The translations under genes and the position numbers were made by a program. 64,000 nucleotides of DNA from Astragalus membranaceus (lineage: Eukaryota > Streptophyta > Magnoliopsida > Fabales > Fabaceae): the NCBI GenBank assembly GCA_039519185.1, contig CM076848.1, positions 26,889,917 through 26,953,916 of the forward strand, given 5' to 3'. How positions within the stretch are numbered: the first letter of the stretch is position 1; each line of letters starts with the position of its first letter. The notes beneath the pieces were generated by a model. The model saw nothing but the letters and a program-made list of their open reading frames with translations. It did not search any database and was not told the origin of the DNA. Shown here in pieces: positions 55,416-64,000 of the stretch.

Positions 55416-58400
55416 ATGCAAGAGACAGTGCTAACTGTGTCAGAGCTACAGCAACACCAACACCAACACCAAGAAGCTAATGCAAAGAAGAAGAAATCAG
55501 AAGAAGAAAACAAAGAAGAGATGGAAGTAGTAGTAGTAGCAGCAGCATGCCGGAAACCACCGCGAACACGGCGCGTGTCACCGGCGGCAGTTGAAAAAGT
55601 GCTACCAAACGGTGACGTGTACAGCGGAAGCCTATCAGGAAACACACCGCACGGGAAAGGGAAATACGTATGGTCAGACGGGTGCATGTACGAAGGGGAA
55701 TGGAAGAAAGGAAAAGCGTGGGGGAAAGGAAAGTTTTCATGGCCTTCAGGAACAACCTACGAAGGCGATTTCTTATCTGGTCGAATAGAAGGTTACGGCA
55801 CATTCATCGGCATTGAAGGAGACACATACAGAGGATCATGGATTTCTGACCGGAAACACGGCTTCGGAGAAAAATGCTACGCTAACGGCGACGTTTATGA
55901 AGGATTTTGGAGGTGCAATTTACAGGAAGGAGAAGGCAGGTATGTGTGGAAGAATGGTAACGAGTATGTTGGGGAATGGAAGTGTGGAGCTATATCGGGA
56001 AACGGTATGCTGATGTGGAAGAACGGAAACCGTTACGAAGGGTGTTGGGAGAACGGTGTACCGAAAGGGAAAGGAGTGTTTACGTGGCGTGATGGGAGTA
56101 CTTCTGTGGGGAATTGGGGGAAGGAGTTTGTTAATGAAGAGAGAAGAGTTTCTTTGTCGTTAGATGGTTCGAAGAGTGTGAGTTTTCCTAGGATTTGTAT
56201 TTGGGAACTTGATGGTGAAGCTGGTGATATTACTTGTGATATTGTTGATAATGTTGAGGCTTGTATGTTTTATAAAGATGGAAGTGAATCGGAGAATGGT
56301 GGTGGAGGTTTCGGTTTTGGTCCCTCACAGTTGGAGAAAAGTCCTTGTAAGAAACCAGGTTATACTGTTTCTAAGGGACATAAGAACTATGATTTGATCC
56401 TTAATCTTCAACTCGGTATCAGGTATTTGTTGTCTATATTGCTAGTTTTGATATTTAGTTTGTGTGTTTTCAATTTTAAGGAAATTTTGGTTTTGTTTTT
56501 GTTTAGATACTCTGTTGGGAAGCATGCTTCGGTGCCGCGGGAGCTTAGAACGGGCGATTTCGATCCGAAGGAGAAGTTCTGGACGAGGTTCCCTCCGGAA
56601 GGCTCTAAGTTTACACCTCCGCATCAGTCTGTGGATTTCAGATGGAAGGATTACTGTCCAGTGGTGTTCAGGTGTGAATATTTTCTATATATGTTGATGT
56701 TTGTTTTTAGTCTTTTTTATTTTGATTTCTATGGAAAGGAAAAACTTTTGTGTGTATACTAATAATTGTGTCTGTGTCTTGGTGTGGAAACTTGTTTGTT
56801 TGTTGGGTATTTAGACATCTAAGGGAATTATTTGCGATAGATCCTGCTGATTACATGCTTGCTATTTGTGGCAATGATATGCTGAGGGAGATGTCTTCTC
56901 CTGGCAAAAGTGGAAGCTTCTTTTATCTCACTCAAGATGATCGATTTATTATCAAGACTTTGAAGAAGTCTGAAGTCAAGGTTAGTTATTAGCCTTTACT
57001 GCCCTTGAAGATTCATTATGTTTGATGACAAAACTATAATCCTGTATACAGTTAGGTATCTTACTTTCAGCTTTTGGTCACTGTGCTTTTTTCTCTGTTT
57101 TTCAATAATGGTTAGTTGGTCGCCATGTCAGGTGCTCATCAAGATGCTTCCCAGTTACTATCAACATGTTTCTCAGTACAAAAACTCCTTGGTAACGAAA
57201 TTCCTGGGAGTTCATTGCGTCAAACCTATTGGAGGTCAAAAGGTTTGGACTATGAAATTTCAATTTTGCACTAAACTATATACTGTGTGAATGCTCATCA
57301 CGGTGTAATTAATACTTGTATTGCTGATATGGAAAAACAGACTCGGTTTATTGTGATGGGCAATGTTTTTTGTTCGGAGTATCGGATTCATAAACGGTTT
57401 GACCTCAAAGGTTCTTCTCATGGTCGTACAACCGATAAACCTCGGAAGGAGATTGATGAGACTACCACTCTTAAAGACCTTGATCTTAGTTTTCTGTTTC
57501 GCCTGGAGCAGTCTTGGTTTCAAGAGCTTAAATGGTGCACAATATGCTGCTGAGTCGCATTATTTCTTTTACTTTAACATATTTACATTGTTCTTAGAGT
57601 TGGTCTTTTGTAATGTCTTTTGGTCAGGCAACTTGATAGAGACTGCGAATTCCTTGAAGCAGAGGGAATAATGGATTATAGTTTTCTTATTGGCCTTCAT
57701 TTTCGTGATGATTCCTCAATTGATGAAATGAAAAATTCACCTAATCAGTTGTGTTCAGGTATTATATGTTATGGTACTTCCTCCTAGTTCTGTATTTCCA
57801 TTCATGCGGATTTATTGGATCCATAAATCTGTCGGATTATGGATTTGGCAGGCAAGAGAGACGTGCAAAGCAATAACGTGCAGGACATGAAGTGGATACC
57901 TATAGGCCGGTATGCCATCTTCTCTTTATCACCATATCTTATTGGTCTTGTTTTGTTTCCATATGATGAATTAATCGCCATGAAAATGAGCTGTAAAAAT
58001 TGTCCTCCTAGAATTTTCCATTTAGATTCCCAAGGAAGGCAAGGTTTGGGGATCTAGTAGAAATGCTGATGGGGTTCAATCATGTTTTTAAAATTGGACC
58101 GGACATCAAACCGGTGTGACCTCCAAGGTCATGTGGTTCAACTGCTTTAATCCCCCAAACCCGGATAAAATCGCAGTTGAACTGCTGAAATAATCGAACT
58201 GTAGACGGTGTCGGTTCATGGTTTAACCGGTTGAATCGTCTGGTTGATTTGATTTTTAAAACACCGGGTTCAATTATTAGCCGGAGCTGTTACGTGAATT
58301 CCAACCCATCATTTTTGGTAGAAATCAAAGTCACTTATGGGAATTTGGATTCCTATAACATAGATCATTTTCTGTTGGTATTTTTTATGAACTGATGATT

Positions 58401-59399
58401 TATAGAGGATATAGCATTTTGTCTCTACTGCTTGCATTCCTTGTAGTCATTTCTTTCACTTTAATGCATGTGCCATGTTCTTTAGCTTTAGTCTATCCGG
58501 ACCCAGGCATAATACAAACAGAAGCAAAATGCTTCCATCCTAAACTATCAATATGGCCCATGCGCATGCAAATAGGTTAGAAGATATTACCACTAGTAAT
58601 GTAGAAACAAAGCAATGGCAGATGAATTGGGATTCTCCAGTCCTGTCTATGTGTGATTTAGAAGTGACCTGGTTATCTCCCTTTTTTGAATATGATTCTG
58701 TTGGTTGAGAGATGGACCACAAATAACTTTAGTTGTCATGACCAAATAATTGGCAGTTTTGTCGACAAAAATTGCTGTGGAGTTGTCATTTGATCTCTCT
58801 GAAAAGAGCAAAACCTTCTTTATATAACTATATTTGTTAGTTGACAATGATACCATTGGTGGTTGCTAGGACTTGAGGCTTAGGAAATGCATTTGTCTAA
58901 CATACAAATATTGTCCATTGAAGTAAAAATTACACTTTGAAGATGTAGTCTATTCAACAGAGAAAATTAATAATTACAGAATTAATTATAACAAAATGAG
59001 CATATAAATTTAGTAATATGATATCTCTAGGGCTTTCTTTCTGATTGGTGAGTTTACATTGTTTTGAATAATGAATTTTGATATTCCAGGGGACCTCTTA
59101 TTCGGCTAGGAATAAACATGCCAGCCAGAGCGGAGAGAATGTGTAAAGTTGGATTAGATCAGCACACAGCTACTGGAAGTAGCAATTTTACCCCTTCAGA
59201 AACTAGTGGTGAGATCTCTGATGTAATCCTCTATTTTGGTATCATTGACATTCTCCAAGATTATGATATTAGCAAAAAGCTAGAACATGCATACAAGTCA
59301 CTACAAGTGGACCCCACCTCCATCTCAGCCGTTGATCCCAAGCTATACTCCAAAAGGTTTAAGGATTTCATACACAGAATCTTTGTAGAGGACAAATAA
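55416..59399 (+). CDS. PIP5K: Phosphatidylinositol-4-phosphate 5-kinase with MORN repeats
   Basis: Eight exons join in frame to 713 codons: 55416-56422, 56507-56671, 56815-56980, 57132-57242, 57341-57534, 57628-57758, 57852-57909, 59090-59399; introns are GT-AG. The enzyme phosphorylates PI4P to PI(4,5)P2 at the plasma membrane, feeding membrane traffic, actin and Ca signalling. Seven MORN repeats plus a partial eighth lie at residues 66-237 ([20 protein letters not shown] as first), the plant subfamily B layout. The kinase domain begins about 330: Gly-rich [20 protein letters not shown] with the ATP-site lysine near 438, [10 protein letters not shown] near 503, [13 protein letters not shown] near 563, and the specificity loop [20 protein letters not shown] with [14 protein letters not shown] at the end. 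Length fits PIP5K4-6-like proteins. The last intron (1180 bp) holds a hAT-type MITE. The exon 5 donor (after AAATG, 57534) is the least certain junction. Confidence 0.94.
58081..58265. mobile_element. hAT-type MITE in the last PIP5K intron
   Basis: Starts CATGTTTTTAAAATTGGACC and ends 'gatttttaaaacacc', flanked by a perfect 9-bp repeat GGGTTCAAT (58072-58080, 58266-58274; 8-9 bp depending on the end chosen). Rich in GGTTCAACCGG-type motifs. The same family starts again at 63775. Confidence 0.8.
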
Positions 59400-60300
59400 C
59401 ATACTTGGAGAGAGAATCATAAGATTAATTCAATTGAACCGGTCCGGGACCAACTTTGAGATGCGGACACCTTACTGCTGCAAACATTGGTAAGATGAAA
59501 CAATGTTGGTGGTAACAGTAACATTAATTTCATGTTTGGAAAGGAGGTCTTGCTTATGTTTATTGATGGCTAAATTTTTCTCACAGCCATTACGCGACAC
59601 CGATGTTTTTTTTTTGTTTACATGGGGAGGGGTAGATTGTCATTTGTCACAATAGTTGTAAATGCAATGCATCATAGGGCATATGATGAGATATTGTTTG
59701 TTATTGCTTTTTGTTATGGTTGTGGAGAAGGGTATAGGGAATAGAAAAATGTGTATGCATGTGGAGTGGAGTGAAGGAGAGGGATTCAAATTTGACTGTG
59801 GTGGGGTGGGGGCTGAATAAATGTACATAATTGAATTGAATGAATTTACATTTTTGGTTGGAGAGATCAAAAGGAGATAGATTTCCCTGTTGAGCAAGAA
59901 AGAAAGTTGCCAGAGACCCCCTCTCTCTGGCAGTGTCTTGCTTTCTCTCTGTGGTATGCATTCAAATTGGTGTTTTTCACTTTTGCAGCTAATGTGAAGC
60001 ATGAAAAGAAGAGAAAAGCATAAGAAAGAGTTATGTGTTTCCTTGGTTCATGTTATTTCTTTGTCACTCTATAAACCAAGTTTGAAAAAGCAGAATGACA
60101 ATAATACAAGCCTATATGTCCTTTTTGCTTCTTTTGAACAATACCAAGAAACAAACAACGCGACAAAACAATAAATTTGGGCACGTAATCTGAATTGGTT
60201 CGGTATTTTTGAGAGCGATAGCTGTCCATGCATGTTGTGCCTTTTATTTTAATGATAACAGTAATAGTGAAACTTGACTGAAAAGAAGGGAGAGTAGTCA
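59400..60300. other. PIP5K 3' UTR and downstream region
   Basis: The 3' UTR probably covers the first 200-400 bp; GAATAAATG at about 59815 is one possible polyadenylation signal. Minus-strand frames at 59640-60002 look like chance. No other gene is seen. Confidence 0.5.
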
Positions 60301-60309
60301 ATTACCCTT

Positions 60310-60970
60310 GGTATGACTATAAATTATAAGACTTTTTTTTAACCCCTCTATCAGTCACTATAGTCTATACCCCCATAAATCGTTTTATCTCAAAAATATC
60401 CCTTACTTTTTTTACCAAAATCTATCAGTGTCCAAATTTTTTGACTTTCCCGGAATTACCTCCCAAAAAGGTATTTCCGAAATTGTTTTTTCGTTAGTTT
60501 TTCGGAAACACTCAAAAGAAGATAATTTCAGAACCTTAAAAATGTATTTCGGAATTATCTAATTTTGATGATTCCGAAAAGTTTATTTTTTTGTCTTTCC
60601 GGAATTATGTAAAAAGACGTAATTCTGGAAAGTTTATTGTTTTTGCCTTCCGGAATTATCACTTTAAATTTTTACCTTCCAAAATTATGTCTTTTAGGGA
60701 CGTAATTCTGGAATTATTATTAAATTTTTAAGGGATTAAAATGACAGTAAGGGACATCTTTCAGGGACTAAAATGACAGTAAGTGACATATTTTAGGGAC
60801 TAAAATGAGATAAACGTGCCACATTGACGGAGTTAACAAAGTGCATTAACGGGAGGGACTAACGTGACAGACGGATTACATATTGATGGACCTTTTTGCA
60901 TTTTTGCTCGAATAAGGGACCAAACTGACAGCGAGTTACACTTCTAGGGATCAAAATGGCTATTAACCAA
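60310..60970. mobile_element. Degenerate MULE-like repeat with CCGGAATTA motifs
   Basis: Repeated TTCCGGAATTA/TTTCCGAAAT motifs (60440-60720) echo the ends of the PMD-carrying element at 3802-4856. The right part has 'agggactaaaatgacagtaag' repeated at about 60731 and 60767. Termini and TSD are not resolved. Confidence 0.45.
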
Positions 60971-61104
60971 AAGACAAATTATAAACAAAAGGACAATAGT
61001 AGTGAATTTTGAATTGGATTTTTTTTGTTACAATTTTGATTTGTATTATTCGAAAGAAAAATGTCTAATCAATTTTTTATAATATTGTTTAACTCGTTTG
61101 ATTT

Positions 61105-61215
61105 GAAATTAAAGTCTTTTTTTATAAGCATTGAACTCGGGACCTCCTTCTTGCACTCATTTAGTGGACTCCTTCGATATTTCTTAGCTCGCCAACTGAC
61201 CTAACTACTCGAAAT
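61105..61215 (-). mobile_element. SINE-like remnant
   Basis: The minus strand reads TAGGTCAGTTGGCGAGCTAA (A-box-like), then, about 55 bp later, GGTCCCGAGTTCAATGC (B-box-like). A short tRNA-related remnant is the simplest reading, but ends and tail are unclear. Confidence 0.3.
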
Positions 61216-61219
61216 TAAA

Positions 61220-62590
61220 GTCTACTTTGTATAATTAATCCTTTTTGCGAAGACTCATTTTATCATTGTACAATCAATAAAGGTAGGACCATATGTTTGT
61301 TTTGAGAATTTGGTGACTTGGTCACTTTAGTATATTTTTATGAGAGATAATAGTGAATAAAATATTATGGTATGAGATAGTGAGAAAGTCACCAAAGTTA
61401 GAGAAAGTCAAGTAGACAATCCTTCTCTACTTGGCTACTAATGTTTGCAGACGATCCTGAATTCTATTGTTTCTCTTATATATTACTGTGAATGATCAAT
61501 GTGATAGGAAAAAAATGTATAAAAACATGGTTTAAAATAAATACAAAAAATTTGTCAAAAAAATCAAATTTATATAAACAATATTGGGGATATAATCACC
61601 TATTGGGTGATCGTGGGGCTGCTGCTCTGACTGCTGCAATCCTGAATTCTGGCATGTCTAGTTGTGTTAGTGTGATACGGACAAAAAAAAAAGTTGTATT
61701 AGTATGATGGTGTCTCATGGTTTTTATTTCTTCCATAAAAACATTGGTTTTGTACTTTTGTTTTACGTTGGTCGTTTTATTAGAATGATAAAATCAGTGA
61801 ATTTACTTATTTTTTCTATTAGTTTAAATATTATAATTTGTATTTTTTTACAATAATCACGAGCACACCGCACACGTACATCTACACAAGTCAGTAGCAA
61901 AAGAGACATCACTGGCAGTGAATCTGATTCATCTTGAAAGGTTATGTTGGAGTTGGTAAACCAGCAAATTCGTTCCTTGTGATAGTGAAAGATAAAGAAA
62001 TAGGGAAGACGTAGTGGAAGTAAATAGTGGACGTGGGTGGGAACAGGCGATAACAGTAAGGAGGAAGAGACACGGCTACAGCAAGCAATTGACAACACGA
62101 ACAAATTAGTTGGCATTTGGCAGACATACATACATATATGTGGGTTGCTCTCCTACACTAACACAAACGTGAATATGTTGTCCTTTGTGAATTGAACTGT
62201 TGTTTGGTTTGCGAGGTAGGTTCGGCATAAACGGGTTGAATTTGGGAGCATCAGGTCGACTCCCGTGGCTGTGTCCCATAGTAGTTTATGTCAATCGGCC
62301 AATGATATTGGTTAATCATATACTAATATAAAAGGTTTACTTAATATATCATAAATATTAAAATAAAAATTTATATAATTAAAATATTTTATTTGTTATA
62401 GTTGAGAGCTTAACTTTAATTTTAAATTTTAGATTTTAAATATGATAAATCTTTACTTTAAATTTTCTTTTGTCAATGATGAGATGATTTAATCATGACG
62501 GGCAAAGCCCAGAGACTCTTACACCAAAAGCATAATAGCAACTCACATTGAGGTTATGCCCACTATTGGGGCATATTAGTACATAATTCT
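61220..62590. other. Intergenic DNA, no gene seen
   Basis: AT-rich. Short frames at 61492-61707 and 61763-62131 match no family and are not called. Confidence 0.5.
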
Positions 62591-62597
62591 AGCAACT

Positions 62598-63041
62598 CTT
62601 AGGGGTGTGGAGAAAGAACCCATTCTTTGGGAGTTTAAAAAAATTAGGGAAAGTGTTGGGGGGTTTTGTCAAACCCTCCTAACCCCTCATCTTGGTCCAA
62701 TTTTGCATTCCCCCAAATTGGGGGGTTTTAGGAGGTTTTGGTTATGAAATGCCAAATTTACCCTCACTTAAACTCAAAAATTCCCACCAACCACCACCAA
62801 TCACCGGAGGGCCACGGGAACCACCACCAATCACCGTCCGCCACCGCCGGTCACCGGAGCACCACCACCAGAGCACCATCGGTCGCCGGAGCACCGCTAC
62901 CGGACCACCGCCGGTCGCCGGAGAACTGCCACCGGCCGCCGGAGCTCTGCCGCCGGCCGCCACCTGCCGCTGGAGCTCCGCCGCCGGCCGCCACCTGCCA
63001 CCACCACATATATTTATATATTATATTATATTATATATATA

Positions 63042-63085
<44 letters not shown>

Positions 63086-63128
63086 ACAATATTATATATG
63101 ATTATATTATATATATAATTATATTAAC

Positions 63129-63183
<55 letters not shown>

Positions 63184-63619
63184 AATCTAAAAAATTGCAA
63201 AAGGATGGATTGGATTAACTTTTTTGTAATTGGATGGATGGATTGGATTGAATTTTTTTGACATAATTTTAATGGATATAAATTTTTTAGGTATTGAATA
63301 ACACGATTTAAATTTAGTAGCGCTTAAAAATTAAATTTAGAAGAATAATTTAATAGTAGCACTAAAAATTAATTTTAGAAGGCCAATTTAATAGTAGCAC
63401 TAAAAAATAGTAAAAATGATCCCCTAGAATCAATGTATTAAAATAAGAAAGGGTAAAAAAGTCAATTTAAAATTAAGACCTCCATTTTCCTTCTTTTTCA
63501 CAAATTGTAACATCCAAACAAGGGGAGGGTTTTCCCTCCCCTCCTCCTCCCCTCCCCTTCCTTCCCCTCCCCTCCTAAGCCTTCCCATCCCCTCCCCCTC
63601 TAACTCCCAAACAGACCCT
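62598..63619. mobile_element. Possible MITE/transposon with GGGAGTTT ends and CCGCCG core
   Basis: The left edge 'aggggtgtggagaaag...ctttgggagttta' and right edge 'ctaactcccaaacagaccct' are loosely inverted. The interior has a proline-coding CCACCGCCGG tract (62785-63005) and two long AT microsatellites (about 63020-63180). No TSD was confirmed. Confidence 0.35.
63008..63180. repeat. Compound (AT)n microsatellites
   Basis: Two long AT-dinucleotide tracts separated by 'atttaacaatattatatatg'. Size-variable by nature. Confidence 0.93.
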
Positions 63620-63774
63620 TAGATAAAAATTTGATACGCATGAATTGCTCTTGACTAAACGCACCACTTACCTATAAAATCTAATCACAAATTACATCAA
63701 CTCAAACTATCGCAATTAGGTTTCACTCTATAAAAGGGTTTGGTGCGCCGTCACGGCGCTTGCTGCTCCTAGCA

Positions 63775-64000
63775 ATGTTTTTAAAACCGGACCGGAGATC
63801 GAACCGGCGAGACCTCCGGTTTATGGTTCAATCGGTTCAACCGGTTCAACCATGGTTGAACCGGATAAGTAATTTATTAAATAAAAAATAAAAAATATTA
63901 AATTTTGGAGAAAAAAGTAAATTTAAAAATAAAAAATTGCATTTCGGGCGGTTCAAACCGGTTCAACCCGGTTCGGTTCCCGGTTCTTTCCCGGTTCAAA
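63775..64000. mobile_element. hAT-type MITE, cut by the window end
   Basis: Starts CAATGTTTTTAAAACCGGAC and is filled with GGTTCAACCGGTTC-type motifs, the same family as the MITE in the PIP5K intron (58081-58265). The right end is outside the window. Confidence 0.65.

Noticed and set aside
55262..55480. Plus-strand frame just before the PIP5K start
   Set aside because: It begins at a TTG, is out of frame with the kinase and is low-complexity leader sequence.
61105..61215. A functional tRNA gene
   Set aside because: A- and B-box-like motifs are present, but no cloverleaf with acceptor and anticodon stems can be built; at most a SINE remnant.
62692..63261. 189-codon proline-rich frame
   Set aside because: Runs from a CCACCGCCGG tract into AT microsatellites (Tyr-Ile repeats); composition alone explains it.

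Overview
The window is nuclear DNA of a flowering plant. It has intron-containing genes with GT-AG junctions, an AT-rich background and very dense LTR retrotransposons, Helitrons, MULEs, CACTA elements and MITEs. The flavonol synthase sequence, the SIRE-like copia element and an Ogre/Tat-like solo LTR suggest a papilionoid legume. That assignment is an inference; I cannot name the species.

Three host genes look intact. Flavonol synthase (FLS, + strand, 24118-25641, 3 exons, 336 aa) acts in flavonoid biosynthesis. An ORP1-class oxysterol-binding-protein-related protein (+ strand, 36686-42131, 10 exons, 783 aa) has a PH domain and a lipid-transfer domain. A MORN-repeat phosphatidylinositol-4-phosphate 5-kinase (+ strand, 55416-59399, 8 exons, 713 aa) makes PI(4,5)P2. 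The last two both concern phosphoinositide and sterol biology at membranes, but no functional cluster is implied.

Layout. 1-2890: a hAT-like end inside a truncated Tekay-type LTR. 2947-6160: a hairpin, a foldback element, a plant-mobile-domain gene fragment bracketed by inverted repeats, and a 259-bp direct repeat. 6165-10594: a truncated Tekay chromovirus (- strand) with its 5' LTR and primer-binding site. 10595-17920: Helitron ends, a tandem duplication, a 2-kb long-inverted-repeat element and unassigned AT-rich DNA. 17924-22925: a second truncated Tekay element (- strand) with its 3' LTR. 24118-25641: FLS. 26213-34143: a full-length but decayed Ty1/copia element whose reverse transcriptase is largely deleted. 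34144-36600: a foldback MITE and a LINE RNase H remnant. 36686-42131: ORP, with two related 9-bp-TSD MITEs in one intron. 42305-45007: a small complete LTR element containing an array of about 23 copies of a 66-bp GC-rich repeat. 45013-48230: foldback elements, a LINE remnant and a Helitron 3' end. 48597-51467: a solo LTR with a nested CACTA element. 52134-53435: a MULE with about 290-bp TIRs and a 9-bp TSD. 55416-59399: PIP5K. 59400-64000: degenerate MULE-like, SINE-like, hAT-like and simple repeats.

The most notable structures are the 66-bp palindrome-bearing array with an antisense TATA box (42305-45007), the roughly 33-bp-phased ATCGAT array in the copia LTRs, and a position-conserved but sequence-divergent palindrome zone in three Tekay LTRs. 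Exon limits, TSDs and TIRs were read by eye; no alignment or database search was run.
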